From Fimbriimonadaceae bacterium (GTDB taxonomy: Bacteria; Armatimonadota; Fimbriimonadia; Fimbriimonadales; Fimbriimonadaceae), in the NCBI GenBank assembly GCA_019638775.1, contig JAHBTD010000002.1:496001-560000 (forward strand): a stretch of 64,000 nucleotides of DNA, in the 5' to 3' direction. The position numbers and the translations under genes are program-made. The notes beneath the pieces are model-generated. The model made no database searches and was not told the origin of the DNA. It was given only the letters and a program-made list of their open reading frames with translations. Positions 35,731 to 46,543 of the stretch are shown here, in pieces (the first letter of the stretch is position 1; the number at the start of each line of letters is the position of its first letter).

Positions 35731-37574
35731 TGGCTGAAATCACTGCTTTCTCTAGTGACAAAGAGTTCCTTGATGCCCTGCTTAAGGGCATTTCAGAGGG
35801 CAAGACTCAGCTGCCCGAGTTTCAGCGCGGTTGGGTTTGGGACGACTCACACATTCGCAGCTTGCTGGCAAGCATTTCGCTCTCCTATCCAATTGGTGCG
35901 GTCATGATGTTGGAGACAGGCAACCCGGATGTCAAGTTCAAGCCTCGTCCGGTCGAAGGCGTAGAGCTTGAGCAGGGGGTGAATCCAGACCGCTATATTC
36001 TCGATGGTCAGCAACGGCTCACATCCTTGTTTCAATCGGTCTTTTTAGCCAAAGCAGTGAGGACTCGGGATGCAAGAGGAAAGGCGCTCGACCGCCTCTA
36101 CTACATCAAAATGGAAGCATCGCTCGACCCCGATGGCGACCGTGAAGAAGCCATCATTGGAATCCCTGCCGACAAAAAGGTGCGCAACTTCCGGAACGAA
36201 GTTTTGGTGGACTATTCGAACGCAGACTCCGAGTATGAGGCGCTGCTGTTTCCCCTCAATCAAGTCTTCCATACTTACAACTGGCGAGCCGGGTTTAACA
36301 AACATTGGGAGCATGCTCCTGAGAAGACAAAGCTCTTCGATGACTTCGAGCAGAATGTCTTGGAAGCATTTAGAAAGTACCAAGTCCCGGTCATTCTCCT
36401 AAAGAAGCAGACTCCCAAGGATGCCGTCTGTCAGGTCTTCGAGAAGGTCAATACCGGCGGTGTTTCACTGACCGTATTCGAACTTGTCACTGCGACCTTC
36501 GCGGCAGAAGAATTTGACCTTCGGGAGGATTGGGAAGGGGCGCGAAGTCCAACGGGGAAGAAGGTCGGGGATGGGAGGGGCGACAGACTGCGCAAACAGC
36601 CTGTCTTAAGGGGGGTCACAGCTCCCGATTTCCTGTCGACGGTCACCCTTTTATCAACATGGCACAGGAAGCAATCCAGCCCTGAATCGGCCGTGAGCTG
36701 CAAGCGGGCAGACATACTGAGATTGCGTCTCGCCGATTACAAGCAGTGGGCAGACCGAGTAACCCAAGGATTCGAGAGCGCGGCTCGGTTTCTGATGAGG
36801 GAGAAGATATTCAGCTCCGACCAACTGCCTTATTCAACCCAGCTTGTCCCACTGGCTGCCATATACGTTGCGCTCGGAGATAAGGCAGAGTCGGATGCTG
36901 TGCGAAGCAAGCTCACCCGATGGTACTGGTGTGGCGTCTTTGGCGAGCTCTACGGCAGTACGGTGGAAAGCCGATTTGCAAAGGACCTGCCGGAAGTCTT
37001 AGCCTGGGTCAACGGAGGAGAGGAGCCGAGCACGGTCCAAGAGTGCAACTTTTCGCCAGGAAGATTGCATACATTGAGAACGAGGCGTAGCGCAGCGTAC
37101 AAGGGGCTCTCGGCGATACTGATACGCAACGGGGGCTTGGACTTTCGGACGGGCGACCCCATCGACCTCCAGCTCTACTTTGATGATAAAATCGACGTTC
37201 ACCACATCTTTCCTCAGGACTACTGCAGAAAGAGAGGAATCGACGCTCGGCTCTACGACTCCATCGTCAACAAAACACCGCTTTCGGCTAAGACGAATCG
37301 AATCATAGGCGGTCGGACGCCCTCCGAATACCTCGGCAGGCTAAGCAGTTCAATGGGGATGGACGAAGGTCGATTAGATGAAATTCTGCAATCTCATTTG
37401 GTGGATGTTGCCGCAATGAGAGCCGATGACTTCACGGCTCATTTCGAGGCACGTCAGGAAGCTTTGCTGCAACACATCGAGCAGGCAACCGGCAAGAGAA
37501 TCGCGCGGCAAGCTATCGATAGCGACGAGGATGACGAGTTTAACGATAATGGCCAGGAAGAAGGCAACGAATGA
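35730..37574 (+). CDS. DUF262 protein with C-terminal HNH nuclease
   Basis: 614 residues. The DUF262 domain has LPEFQRGWVWD (28-38) and ILDGQQRLTSL (90-100), the conserved DGQQR motif tied to nucleotide binding and hydrolysis. Near residue 488 comes VHHIFPQDYC followed by LYDSIVNKTPLSAKTNR, the HNH (DUF1524-like) nuclease. GmrSD-type proteins combine these two domains and cut modified DNA using NTP. Overlaps neighbours on both sides by 1-4 bp. Acidic C-terminus (DSDEDDEFNDNGQEE). Confidence 0.9.
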   Translation: MAEITAFSSDKEFLDALLKGISEGKTQLPEFQRGWVWDDSHIRSLLASISLSYPIGAVMMLETGNPDVKFKPRPVEGVELEQGVNPDRYILDGQQRLTSLFQSVFLAKAVRTRDARGKALDRLYYIKMEASLDPDGDREEAIIGIPADKKVRNFRNEVLVDYSNADSEYEALLFPLNQVFHTYNWRAGFNKHWEHAPEKTKLFDDFEQNVLEAFRKYQVPVILLKKQTPKDAVCQVFEKVNTGGVSLTVFELVTATFAAEEFDLREDWEGARSPTGKKVGDGRGDRLRKQPVLRGVTAPDFLSTVTLLSTWHRKQSSPESAVSCKRADILRLRLADYKQWADRVTQGFESAARFLMREKIFSSDQLPYSTQLVPLAAIYVALGDKAESDAVRSKLTRWYWCGVFGELYGSTVESRFAKDLPEVLAWVNGGEEPSTVQECNFSPGRLHTLRTRRSAAYKGLSAILIRNGGLDFRTGDPIDLQLYFDDKIDVHHIFPQDYCRKRGIDARLYDSIVNKTPLSAKTNRIIGGRTPSEYLGRLSSSMGMDEGRLDEILQSHLVDVAAMRADDFTAHFEARQEALLQHIEQATGKRIARQAIDSDEDDEFNDNGQEEGNE

Positions 37575-40500
37575 GTTCTAATTACGACAAGCTGCTCGCG
37601 AAGCTGACCGAGATGTTCCAGCTCGACCAGGCGGACCTCGATTTCGGCATCTACCGAATCATGAACTCGAAGCGAGACGAGATTGTCCGATTCCTGGAGA
37701 AGGATTTGCTGCCGCAGGTCAAGTCAGTTCTCGCAACTGCTCAGGGAGACATTGAAACGGCTGGAGCAGAGGAACTTACTACCCTCGAAAAGCAAATTCG
37801 TGACGCAGGGATGAATCCCGATGACAGTCCGAAGGTTCAAGAGCTTCGCGCCAAGTATGCCGGTGGCGGAGACATTGGGGCGCTTGAACAAGAAGTCTTC
37901 AACCACCTCTATAGCTTCTTCCGCCGATACTACGATGAAGGTGATTTCCTGAGCCTGCGCCGGTACAAGGAAGGCGTCTATGCCATCCCCTATGAGGGCG
38001 AAGAAGTCAAACTCCACTGGGCAAACGCCGACCAGTATTACATCAAGACCGCCGAGCACTTCCGCGACTTCATCTTCAAGGTCGGCCCAGAAAAAGGACA
38101 ACGGCGGGTGCACTTCAAGCTGGTTGAAGCTCAAACTGAAAAGGACAACAATAAGGAGCAGGAGAAGCGCGTCTTCATCCTCTCAGAGGAGAACCCGGTC
38201 GTCGAAGAGAACGGCGAGCTCATCATCCGGTTCGAGTATCGGAACGACTCGGCAAATCGAAAGCAGAAAGACCTGTCTGAGGCAGCGATCACTATCATCT
38301 TAGATGCTGCCCCAGCTAGCTGGAAAGCTCTGCTGACCATACCAACCGACAAAGACCCGAATCGAACCATCCTTGCGAAGCGGTTGAACGACTTCACCGC
38401 CCGAAACACGTTCGACTATTTCATCCACAAAGACCTAGGCGGATTCCTGCGTCGGGAGCTCGATTTCTACATTAAGAACGAAGTAATGCACCTCGACGAC
38501 ATCGAGAACGAAGCAGCACCGAAGGTCGAGCAATATCTCGCGAAAGTTCGAGCGATTCGTCGGGTCGCCAGCAAAATCATAGAGTTTCTCGCTCAACTGG
38601 AAGAGTTCCAAAAGGCGCTCTGGCTCAAGAAGAAGTTCGTGGTTTCCTGCGATTATCTCGTCACTCTCGACCTAGTGCCAATCGAGCTGTATCCGGCTAT
38701 CATCGAGAACGAGTGTCAAATCGAAGATTGGTTGCGTAATTTCGCAATCGAAGACTTAAAGGACACGCTCGAAGCCAAGGGGTATTCGACCCCAGTTACT
38801 GAAGCTTTTCTGAAGTCGCACCCTAATCTCACCATTGACACTCGGCACTTCGGTGAGGATTTCAAAGTCAGATTAATCGGAGCGCAGAGTTCGCTGGATG
38901 AAACTATCACCGGCTTCGCCATCCAAGGTGACAATTTTCAAACCTTGAGATTGACGTCGCGCTATCTTAAGCGCAGGGTTTCAAGCATCTACATAGACCC
39001 GCCATACAACGCCAAATCATCGGAGATTCTGTACAAGAACGATTATAAGCATGCATCCTGGCTCTCGTTGATGCAAGACAGATTGTCACCGGCAAAGCAC
39101 CTCCTCAAAGAGGACGGCGTGCTGGTAGTTGCGATTGACGAAGTGGAGCAGGAGCGCCTAGGGCAGCTCATTTCCAATCTTTTCCCAGGCTTTGAAAAGA
39201 GCTGTATTGTCGTAAACCACAACCCATCGGGACAGCAGGGAGACAACTTCTCATTTACCCACGAATATGCATACTTCGTCTATCCTCGACCAGGACGTTA
39301 CATCGCAGAACAGACGCGTGAGAATCCAGATGACTGGGATGACCGGAATTTCCGTGATGTCACTGGCGATGAGTCACTTAGGACTGCGGCCGCCAATTGC
39401 TTCTACCCAATCTTAGTCAAGGACGGTGAAGTCGAGGGGTTCGGAGACGTTTGCCCAGAGGACTGCCATCCACCAATCAATGTCGAGCTGGACGGTGGTG
39501 TCATCGCTGTCTACCCCGTTGACCCCAATGGCATCGAACGCAAGTGGAGGTTCGCCAGACAGACGGTTGAGAGCGTAAAGCACGAACTCAAAGTACATCA
39601 GCTCGGGCGACGAGGTGTGATTGACATAAAGCGTGTGAAGAAGACCTTCAACTACAAGTCAAATTGGGTCGACGCCCGCTACTCGGCAAACAACCACGGA
39701 ACTCAGCTGCTTAACCAGATGATTCCCAATGCCCCGGTGTCGTATCCGAAATCACTCTATACCGTCAGAGACAGCGTTCTTGCCTCACTAGGCGGTAAGC
39801 CAAGCGGTTGGGTGGTCGACTATTTCGCTGGCTCAGGCACAACGGGTCACGCTGTCATAGCCTTGAATCGTGAAGACCTAGGCAAGCGACGCTTCTTGCT
39901 GGTTGAAATGGGCACTTACTTTGACACGGTTCTTGTCCCTCGCCTCAGAAAGGCTATGTATTCCAGTTCATGGACTGCGGGCAAGCCGCAGGCAATGGAT
40001 GGCGTGTCCGGTTTCATAAAAGTGTTTCGAATTGAAGCTTACGAGGACTCACTGGCTAACCTGTCATTTCGCTCGCCCAACCCCGACCAAGCCAAACTTG
40101 TGGATTCGAATGATGGCGTACGAGAAGGCTACATGCTCCGCTACATACTGAATGCGGAAACGAGCGGTAGTCTGTCAACTCTCAACATTCAATCCTTCGA
40201 CCATCCATTTGAGTACAAGCTTAAGGTTGCCGCTGACACCGTTGGCGAGACGAGGGAAGTCAACGTTGACCTGGTTGAGACGTTCAACTGGCTTCTCGGG
40301 CTCCGCGTCCACACGATGGACGTGATTCGCGGCTTCCATATTGTCACTGGTCGGTTGCCAGGGCAAGGCAACAGCGAGAACGGCGACAAGGCGCTCATCA
40401 TCTGGCGCGACACGACCGAGAACCCGAACGAAAAGCTCGACGAGTTCTTTGGCAAGCAAGCCTACAACACGCTCGACCAGGAGTTCGATGTCATCTACGT

Positions 40501-40609
40501 GAACGGCGACAACAACCTGCAGAACCTGAGAAAGGACGACCAAACCTGGAAAGTCCGCCTCATCGAGGAAGAGTTCCACCGTCTAATGTGGGATGTGGAG
40601 GGCATTTGA
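37571..40609 (+). CDS. Beta-class adenine DNA methyltransferase, Mod-like, with long N-terminal domain
   Basis: 1012 residues, much longer than a typical type III Mod (about 600-650). The catalytic motif [11 protein letters not shown] (472-482) precedes the AdoMet-binding [15 protein letters not shown] (about 750-765), the order of beta-class N6-adenine enzymes. Before them are some 470 residues of mixed helix and strand with no family I recognise, probably a specificity or interaction domain. The target site cannot be read from sequence. Starts within the DUF262 stop (ATGA). Confidence 0.92.
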   Translation: MSSNYDKLLAKLTEMFQLDQADLDFGIYRIMNSKRDEIVRFLEKDLLPQVKSVLATAQGDIETAGAEELTTLEKQIRDAGMNPDDSPKVQELRAKYAGGGDIGALEQEVFNHLYSFFRRYYDEGDFLSLRRYKEGVYAIPYEGEEVKLHWANADQYYIKTAEHFRDFIFKVGPEKGQRRVHFKLVEAQTEKDNNKEQEKRVFILSEENPVVEENGELIIRFEYRNDSANRKQKDLSEAAITIILDAAPASWKALLTIPTDKDPNRTILAKRLNDFTARNTFDYFIHKDLGGFLRRELDFYIKNEVMHLDDIENEAAPKVEQYLAKVRAIRRVASKIIEFLAQLEEFQKALWLKKKFVVSCDYLVTLDLVPIELYPAIIENECQIEDWLRNFAIEDLKDTLEAKGYSTPVTEAFLKSHPNLTIDTRHFGEDFKVRLIGAQSSLDETITGFAIQGDNFQTLRLTSRYLKRRVSSIYIDPPYNAKSSEILYKNDYKHASWLSLMQDRLSPAKHLLKEDGVLVVAIDEVEQERLGQLISNLFPGFEKSCIVVNHNPSGQQGDNFSFTHEYAYFVYPRPGRYIAEQTRENPDDWDDRNFRDVTGDESLRTAAANCFYPILVKDGEVEGFGDVCPEDCHPPINVELDGGVIAVYPVDPNGIERKWRFARQTVESVKHELKVHQLGRRGVIDIKRVKKTFNYKSNWVDARYSANNHGTQLLNQMIPNAPVSYPKSLYTVRDSVLASLGGKPSGWVVDYFAGSGTTGHAVIALNREDLGKRRFLLVEMGTYFDTVLVPRLRKAMYSSSWTAGKPQAMDGVSGFIKVFRIEAYEDSLANLSFRSPNPDQAKLVDSNDGVREGYMLRYILNAETSGSLSTLNIQSFDHPFEYKLKVAADTVGETREVNVDLVETFNWLLGLRVHTMDVIRGFHIVTGRLPGQGNSENGDKALIIWRDTTENPNEKLDEFFGKQAYNTLDQEFDVIYVNGDNNLQNLRKDDQTWKVRLIEEEFHRLMWDVEGI

Positions 40610-41772
40610 CCAGTCTGCTCTGGGTCATTGTCATTCTCCTTGCCACGATTCTTGGAGGCGGCGTCGTCGCTTTCAAGCATCTGAAGGCGCTTGGTGAGGG
40701 GCAGAAATCACTTGACGAGAAGCTTTCAGAGCAGACATCGTTGCTCGAAATGTCAAGTTCTGCTGTCTCAAAGTTGGAGCTTCATCACACACCAAGCCGC
40801 CTTGTCTCGATGACATTCGAAGACTTCCTGAAGCGTGCGAGTCTGGATGGTGCTGTCTTTGCTGAGCACCCTGACCTACGGCTAGAACTCGTCAAGGATG
40901 TTACATCAGCGTTGGCGTCGACCACTTCGCTCGGTATCACGCTGAGCTCAAGGTTCGCTGCCTTTGCTCCCCATGTGGAGCCACTTCTGCAAAGTGATGC
41001 TGCGCAGCTCATGATGTCTCAAGGGCAAGAACTGGCTGTTGCGGTTCAAAACGGCAAGTCTATCGGATTCGCCCGAATCGTGCATCCAAGCGCAGTTCAA
41101 ATTGCCTGTCAAGGTTGGCTCATCCTCGTGACAGGAGCTCACATCCTATCGAATCACGAGCTATCGAAGTCCGCAAAGAGAATCGAGCGTGGAGTCGTGC
41201 GACTTCAGGACATCGACGATGCTGACAAGATGGCTCGCCTCGAAACCTGCTTCGAGTATTTGCGCTGGACACGCGCACCGCTTGACGACTATGCCAAGGT
41301 CAATTGCCGCTCGGTGGTCGATGAGCTCCGACAGCTCCGAATCGGTTGGCGCAATCTTCTTGAGACCGAGTTTCGGCGAATCGAAGACCCGACCTGGATT
41401 CAGGCTGTTTTGTTTCCCGTTAAGTCCACCATCGAGGTGGCTCTTGAAGTACAGCGACTAGAAGCATTGTTGGGAAGAATAGAGCTTGCATTTCACCTTG
41501 AAGCGGTTGCCCTTCAAATGCTGGATGAACCCTTTCTTGCGCATTCGTTCTTGACCATCGTAAGAGAAAAAGCAGGGCGGCTCAAACAACTAGCCTCGCT
41601 TCTCGAAAAAAAGTGGAATGAAGCTGAGCAACGTGCGAAGTATGAACCGCCACAGATGGTCACGAGGCTTCGAGAACTCGCGTCAGACTATGCGGTCAGT
41701 CGAGACTTAATGCTGATTCTTGAGCCGGTGGCTCTTGAGTCCAATGTGTCCACGTTGGAGAGTGGCCGCTGA
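40606..41772 (+). CDS. Membrane-anchored coiled-coil protein of the defence operon
   Basis: About 389 residues. A TTG at 40606 follows GGAGGG by three bases and overlaps the methyltransferase stop (TTGA); a GTG at 40588 has no ribosome site. The protein starts with a single transmembrane helix ([20 protein letters not shown]), a coiled coil ([25 protein letters not shown]) and then long helical stretches without known domain. A membrane-bound partner is unusual in a restriction-modification locus. Its stop overlaps the next start (TGATG). Confidence 0.8.
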   Translation: MTSLLWVIVILLATILGGGVVAFKHLKALGEGQKSLDEKLSEQTSLLEMSSSAVSKLELHHTPSRLVSMTFEDFLKRASLDGAVFAEHPDLRLELVKDVTSALASTTSLGITLSSRFAAFAPHVEPLLQSDAAQLMMSQGQELAVAVQNGKSIGFARIVHPSAVQIACQGWLILVTGAHILSNHELSKSAKRIERGVVRLQDIDDADKMARLETCFEYLRWTRAPLDDYAKVNCRSVVDELRQLRIGWRNLLETEFRRIEDPTWIQAVLFPVKSTIEVALEVQRLEALLGRIELAFHLEAVALQMLDEPFLAHSFLTIVREKAGRLKQLASLLEKKWNEAEQRAKYEPPQMVTRLRELASDYAVSRDLMLILEPVALESNVSTLESGR

Positions 41773-44700
41773 TGCCTCGCGGCCGCCCAAGAGGGTCGGG
41801 CGGGCAACGCCAAATGTTGACCGCTCCCATGCGCTTTGACCAGAAGCTGGTCCTGGTGCGCTGGCTGCTTTCGCTCTTCGACGCCAAGCAGTTTGAAGAC
41901 CTCGCGGCTGACCTGAAGCAACCCGAGCATGAGGGTTGGGAAGAAGACAACACCTCCAAGTTTCTAAGCCAGCTCCTGCGGCGCACGGTTGAGTATTCAG
42001 GCGTTAAGAACGACGACCTCACTCGCTATGACAACAACATCTTTCGCCACACCCAAGCGAGCGTCGCAGAGCACGAGAAATTCGAAGGCTGGAAATACTT
42101 CCAATATCTGAGCCTGCTCTTCGCAGAAATTTATCTCGACCGCTATTTCCGCGACCCACATGGACTGCTCAGCGAGCTGAACGTCTTCTCGCGAGAGTTC
42201 TGCCAAGAGACCGGAGCGGGCATCGAGCCATACAAGCTGGAAGACCTGCGCAAGCTCGCCTTCTGGAGCGCCACGGGGTCTGGAAAGACGCTATTGATGC
42301 ACGTCAACATCCTTCAGTACAAGCACTATCTGAAGGAACACGGTCGCGAGCGAGACTTGAACCGAATCATCCTTCTTACGCCCAACGAAGGGCTTTCGCG
42401 GCAGCATCTTGAGGAGTTTGCTTTGTCTGGCATGGAAGCGGACATCTTCCGAAAGGATGGGGCATCTCTGTTCTCAGGTAACGCAGTAGAAATCATCGAG
42501 ATTCAGAAGCTCAAGGAAGAGATGGGCGACAAGACGGTCGCCATCGAAGCCTTTGAAGGGAATAACTTGGTGCTGGTCGACGAGGGGCATCGAGGCGCTG
42601 GTAGTGACGGTACTTGGATGGAAATGCGCCGTCGGCTCTCCGAGCAGGGGTTCTCATTTGAATACTCGGCGACGTTCGGACAGGTGATTCGGGCCTCGAC
42701 CGGTGCGAACCGTACCAAGCTGGAGCAGGAGTACGCCAAGTGCATCTTGTTTGATTACTCGTACAAATATTTTTATCGTGACGGCTACGGAAAGGAATAT
42801 CGAATCCTGAATCTCGCCAACGATGACGACGACGAGATTCGAAGTCTCTATCTGTCTGCGTGTCTACTATCGTTCTATCAGCAGCTTCGGCTGCACAAAG
42901 ACAGGCGGGAGGAGTTCGCAAAGTTTCTCATCGAAAAGCCACTCGCCATCTTTGTTGGTGGCAGCGTAACCAAGACGCTTTCCGACCGGGACGCCTCCGA
43001 CGTGGTGTCGGTTTTGCTGTTCCTGAAAGAGTTCATCTCGAACCGGTCCGTATCAGAATCGAGGCTAAGTCGACTCCTAAACTACGACGGTACACTGCGT
43101 GACCAGAAAGGCAGACCTGTCTTCGGCTCGGGTGCCTTCGACTACTTGAACACGGTGGGATTGACCGCAGAACAAGCATTTGCGGGAATCCTGGAGCTCA
43201 TGTTCAATGCTCCGTTCCAAGCGGCTCTCCACGTCGACTTGCTCAAGGGTTCGGACGGTGAACTGACCCTCCGGCTTGGAGATAACGTGCCATTTGGAGT
43301 CATCAATGTCGGTGACGCTCCGAAGCTCCATGCCGTTTGCGAAAAGGCTGGACTTATCACCGAGGAGAAGCAGTTCAGCGGTTCGGTCTTCGCTCGATTG
43401 AACAACAAGGACTCTGGCGTCAACGTCTTGATTGGCTCACGTAAGTTCACGGAAGGCTGGAATAGCTGGCGAGTTTCGACGATGGGGCTCATGAACATCG
43501 GTCGTTCGGAGGGCTCACAAATCATCCAATTGTTTGGTCGAGGGGTCCGACTAAAGGGTCACGCGATGAGCTTGAAACGCTCGTCGATGCTTGACCTGAA
43601 TCCGAAGCCGCCCAAGTCGTTGCGGTTCCTTGAGACCCTCAACGTTTTCGGTGTCCGAGCCGACTACATGACGCAGTTCAAGGAGATGCTCGAAGCGGAG
43701 GGTGTACCTCCTGGTGATTTCGAGGACGTGTTCGAGCTTCCCGTCATCAACAACCTTGGGTCGAAGAAACTCAAAGTGCTTGATGTGCCAAAGGACGTTG
43801 ACTTCAAACGCCAGGGCAAGAAGCCTCATCTCGAACCGCCCTTCCCCGGATTGGCTCCAGTCTCGCTGAACTGGTATCCGAAGATTCAGGCGCAGCAGAG
43901 CAAAGGGGCTGGTCGACCTGCGGATGAGATTGCACTAGAGACTCACAAGTTCTCCCCAATGCACACGGCATTCTTCAACCTCGACGAGATTTGGTTTGAG
44001 CTCCAGAACTACAAGGCAGAGCGGTCTTGGTACAACCTCAACCTCTCTCGCGAGTCGGTCATTGAACTGCTCCAGCGGGATGACTGGTACACCCTCTATA
44101 TCCCCGAAGCCGAACTGGAGTTCACGGACTTTGGCAGGGTGCGCCGTTGGCAGGAAATTGCGGTCGCGCTTCTCAAGAAGTACGTCGAGCGACTCTATCT
44201 CTACCGAAAGGCGGAGTTCGAGCGCCCTCACACCCAATATCGGGAAATCACCCCTGATGACCCGAACTTCATCCAGCAATATCGGATTTGGGTGGACCAA
44301 GGGCGAGAGGAAGTCATTACAAAGCTCAACGAGCTGAAGGCGTTGATTGAGTCCGGCCAGCTGAGAGAAGATGGCTGGTCTTTCGATTCGCTCGTTGCAC
44401 TCGGCTTCTCTCGCCATTTGTATCGACCCCTTTTACATCTCAAGAATAAGGTCTTGGAGATTTCACCGGTGCCACTTAATGTTGGCGAGCAAGACTTTGT
44501 CGAGGACTTACGCAAGTTCTACGAGGGCAATCGAGACTTTTTCAACGGACGCGAACTCTACTTGCTGCGAAATATGAGTCGGGGGCGCGGAATAGGCTTT
44601 TTCGAGGCTGGCAACTTCTATCCTGACTTCATTCTCTGGTTGGTCGAGGGCGACCGTCAGTTTGTGACTTTCATCGACCCCAAGGGCATCCGCCAATTGT

Positions 44701-44948
44701 CGGGACTGAATGACCCCAAGATTGAGTTCTCAAAGACCATCAAAGAGTTAGAAGTGCGCCTTGATGACCCATCCGTAGTTCTGAACTCGTTCATTGTCGC
44801 AACAACTCCGTTCAAGTCCATTGGGTGGTGGGCAGGCGACGAGAAACGAGAGTTCGAAGACCGGAACGTGCTCTTTCAGGTCGAAGACAAAAACACGTAC
44901 ATAGAAGCGATGCTGACGAGGGTTTTGGAACCTGCCAGCATCGCGTGA
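41772..44948 (+). CDS. Res-like SF2 helicase with C-terminal PD-(D/E)xK nuclease
   Basis: 1058 residues. Helicase motifs: Walker A WSATGSGKTLLM (166-176), DEGHRG (about 268), YSATF, and QLFGRGVRLKG for motif VI. Near residue 950 is FYPDFILWLVEGDRQFVTFIDPKG, a PD...DxK nuclease core like that of type III Res subunits, which translocate and cut when two sites are unmethylated. It is the last gene of the operon and is 30 bp from the end of the convergent integrase gene. Confidence 0.92.
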   Translation: MPRGRPRGSGGQRQMLTAPMRFDQKLVLVRWLLSLFDAKQFEDLAADLKQPEHEGWEEDNTSKFLSQLLRRTVEYSGVKNDDLTRYDNNIFRHTQASVAEHEKFEGWKYFQYLSLLFAEIYLDRYFRDPHGLLSELNVFSREFCQETGAGIEPYKLEDLRKLAFWSATGSGKTLLMHVNILQYKHYLKEHGRERDLNRIILLTPNEGLSRQHLEEFALSGMEADIFRKDGASLFSGNAVEIIEIQKLKEEMGDKTVAIEAFEGNNLVLVDEGHRGAGSDGTWMEMRRRLSEQGFSFEYSATFGQVIRASTGANRTKLEQEYAKCILFDYSYKYFYRDGYGKEYRILNLANDDDDEIRSLYLSACLLSFYQQLRLHKDRREEFAKFLIEKPLAIFVGGSVTKTLSDRDASDVVSVLLFLKEFISNRSVSESRLSRLLNYDGTLRDQKGRPVFGSGAFDYLNTVGLTAEQAFAGILELMFNAPFQAALHVDLLKGSDGELTLRLGDNVPFGVINVGDAPKLHAVCEKAGLITEEKQFSGSVFARLNNKDSGVNVLIGSRKFTEGWNSWRVSTMGLMNIGRSEGSQIIQLFGRGVRLKGHAMSLKRSSMLDLNPKPPKSLRFLETLNVFGVRADYMTQFKEMLEAEGVPPGDFEDVFELPVINNLGSKKLKVLDVPKDVDFKRQGKKPHLEPPFPGLAPVSLNWYPKIQAQQSKGAGRPADEIALETHKFSPMHTAFFNLDEIWFELQNYKAERSWYNLNLSRESVIELLQRDDWYTLYIPEAELEFTDFGRVRRWQEIAVALLKKYVERLYLYRKAEFERPHTQYREITPDDPNFIQQYRIWVDQGREEVITKLNELKALIESGQLREDGWSFDSLVALGFSRHLYRPLLHLKNKVLEISPVPLNVGEQDFVEDLRKFYEGNRDFFNGRELYLLRNMSRGRGIGFFEAGNFYPDFILWLVEGDRQFVTFIDPKGIRQLSGLNDPKIEFSKTIKELEVRLDDPSVVLNSFIVATTPFKSIGWWAGDEKREFEDRNVLFQVEDKNTYIEAMLTRVLEPASIA

Positions 44949-44978
44949 GAACGTAGCTAAACTCAATGCCTGCAAGAG

Positions 44979-45890
44979 CTAATTCATGCCGTCCACCGGA
45001 CTGCATTTCTCGTGAGCTTTCACAATATCTGCATCGGTTTGAGCGAGGTAGCGCCTCAGAACGCCGAGGTCGGCATGGCCGAGCAAGTGTTGAACGCTAA
45101 AGATATCAGCGCCGTTTCTCAGCATCATCAAAGCGCACGTCCGACGGAACTTATGCGGGTGAGCGTGAACGCCCGCCGCTTTCCCGAGCTTCTCAATCGT
45201 CTCAGCTATCCCCAGTGCCGTCATAGGGCCTTGACGGCCAATCCAAAGCGTGTCCCCGACCTTTCCGCCACGCATACGCAGGTACTTGGTAAACGCCTTG
45301 AGCGAGTTGGCCCCGAGCCTCATTACACGCTCTTTTCTGCCCTTTCCAAGCACTTTGGCAAGTCCGGTGTCGGTATTCACGTCTCCGACCTTCAAAGCCG
45401 CGCATTCGGCCAATCTGAGGCCCGTGTCGAGCAGGGTCAGAACGAGCGCCCGGTTCCGCACGTCCCTGGAGTCTTTCCCCTGGGTGGCCTTCATAAGAAG
45501 GCCAATCTCGGTTTCGGTAAATGCCGGGAGTATCGTTTGGTCGAGCTTCGGCATTTTCACCTTGCGCATAGGGTTTGAAACAAGAAGCTCTTCACGCTCA
45601 AGGAAATTAAAGAGCGCACGAACGCCGCGCATGATGGCATGAACGCTATTCGGCTTCATCGACCCTTCGAGGTCGAGCATGAATTCCCGAATGTGTGACG
45701 CGCCGACCTCTTCAAGCGCTTGCACCCCTCGGGCTTCGAGCCACGACCGAAATCGGCCAAGGGCAAAGTCGTAGTATTCAAGGGTCCTTGGCGAGTGCCG
45801 CGAAACCCTCTGATGAAGGTCAAATTCGCGCAAAGCGGTGTCGAGTGTCAGGTTCAAAGAATTTTGGCGAGTAAGTTGCTCTAACGTCAT
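44979..45890 (-). CDS. Tyrosine recombinase/integrase of the element
   Basis: 303 residues. The N-terminal SAM-like core-binding domain (about 15-105) is followed by the catalytic domain with Arg159 in TGLRLAE, His246 and Arg249 in HPHKFRRT, His272 in LLGHADL and nucleophile Tyr281 in RRYLA. It resembles XerC/D-type phage integrases. Placed 77 bp inside the right attachment repeat, as expected for an island integrase. It would insert into and excise from the tRNA-Lys gene. Confidence 0.94.
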   Translation of the reverse strand: MTLEQLTRQNSLNLTLDTALREFDLHQRVSRHSPRTLEYYDFALGRFRSWLEARGVQALEEVGASHIREFMLDLEGSMKPNSVHAIMRGVRALFNFLEREELLVSNPMRKVKMPKLDQTILPAFTETEIGLLMKATQGKDSRDVRNRALVLTLLDTGLRLAECAALKVGDVNTDTGLAKVLGKGRKERVMRLGANSLKAFTKYLRMRGGKVGDTLWIGRQGPMTALGIAETIEKLGKAAGVHAHPHKFRRTCALMMLRNGADIFSVQHLLGHADLGVLRRYLAQTDADIVKAHEKCSPVDGMN

Positions 45891-45934
45891 TTGTTCGTCC
45901 CCTGAATCGCGCGAAAATGAGGAAAAATCGCCCG

Positions 45935-45948
45935 ATTTAGGTTCAAAA
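45935..45948 (+). repeat. 14-bp arm-type repeat, right end, inside element
   Basis: ATTTAGGTTCAAAA, a direct copy 17 bases before the tRNA-like segment. In the excised circle this and the inverted copy at 28648-28661 would flank the core. Confidence 0.6.
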
Positions 45949-45964
45949 TCACGACTTTTACATC

Positions 45965-46041
<77 letters not shown>

Positions 46042-46043
46042 GT

Positions 46044-46057
46044 ATTTAGGTTCAAAA
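46044..46057 (+). repeat. 14-bp arm-type repeat, copy outside the element
   Basis: A third exact ATTTAGGTTCAAAA, lying just past the right direct repeat, thus in the chromosome flank. It may belong to an older or tandem insertion. Confidence 0.55.
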
Positions 46058-46070
46058 CCCGGAATGCACG

Positions 46071-46535
46071 TTAGGGTTTGCTGTCCGACAGTCTCAGCGG
46101 GGTGGGGGGCGGAACGTTCATCAACAGCCAGAACAGTCCGAGCCTCCCAGCAGCCTCTTGAAAGTCCTCAAACGTTACCGGCTTCTGGACGTAGGCATTC
46201 ACACCCAAGCTGTAACTGGCAATAAGGTCAGACTCTTCAACCGATGTGGTCAAAATGACGCAGGGCACCCACTTCGTGCGCTCATTTTGCCGAAGTTCTT
46301 TGAGGACGTCAAGCCCAGGGATCCTGGGGAGATTCAGATCAAGGATAATGAGTACAGGAAGAGGCTGGGGGTCTTTGTCGGCCCATTCGCCCGTACCAAA
46401 AAGGTAGTCGAGAGCCTCTTGTCCATCCCGTGCCACAACCACTGGATTTGCGATTCGACTCCGCTGAAAGCCGATTAGGGTCAGTTCGATATCGTCTGGA
46501 TTATCTTCAACTAGAAGTATTGGGTCGGAACTCAT
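46071..46535 (-). CDS. Rcp1-like response regulator
   Basis: A stand-alone receiver domain of 154 residues: acidic pocket EDNPDD, phosphorylation Asp in IILDLNLPRIPGLDVL, Thr/Ser in CVILTTSVEESD and Lys in VNAYVQKPVTFEDF. The insertion before the phospho-Asp (DYLFGTGEWADKDPQPLP) is typical of Rcp1 proteins paired with phytochrome-like kinases. There is no output domain. It follows the large histidine kinase by 8 bp. Confidence 0.92.
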   Translation of the reverse strand: MSSDPILLVEDNPDDIELTLIGFQRSRIANPVVVARDGQEALDYLFGTGEWADKDPQPLPVLIILDLNLPRIPGLDVLKELRQNERTKWVPCVILTTSVEESDLIASYSLGVNAYVQKPVTFEDFQEAAGRLGLFWLLMNVPPPTPLRLSDSKP

Positions 46536-46543
46536 TGTTGCCT

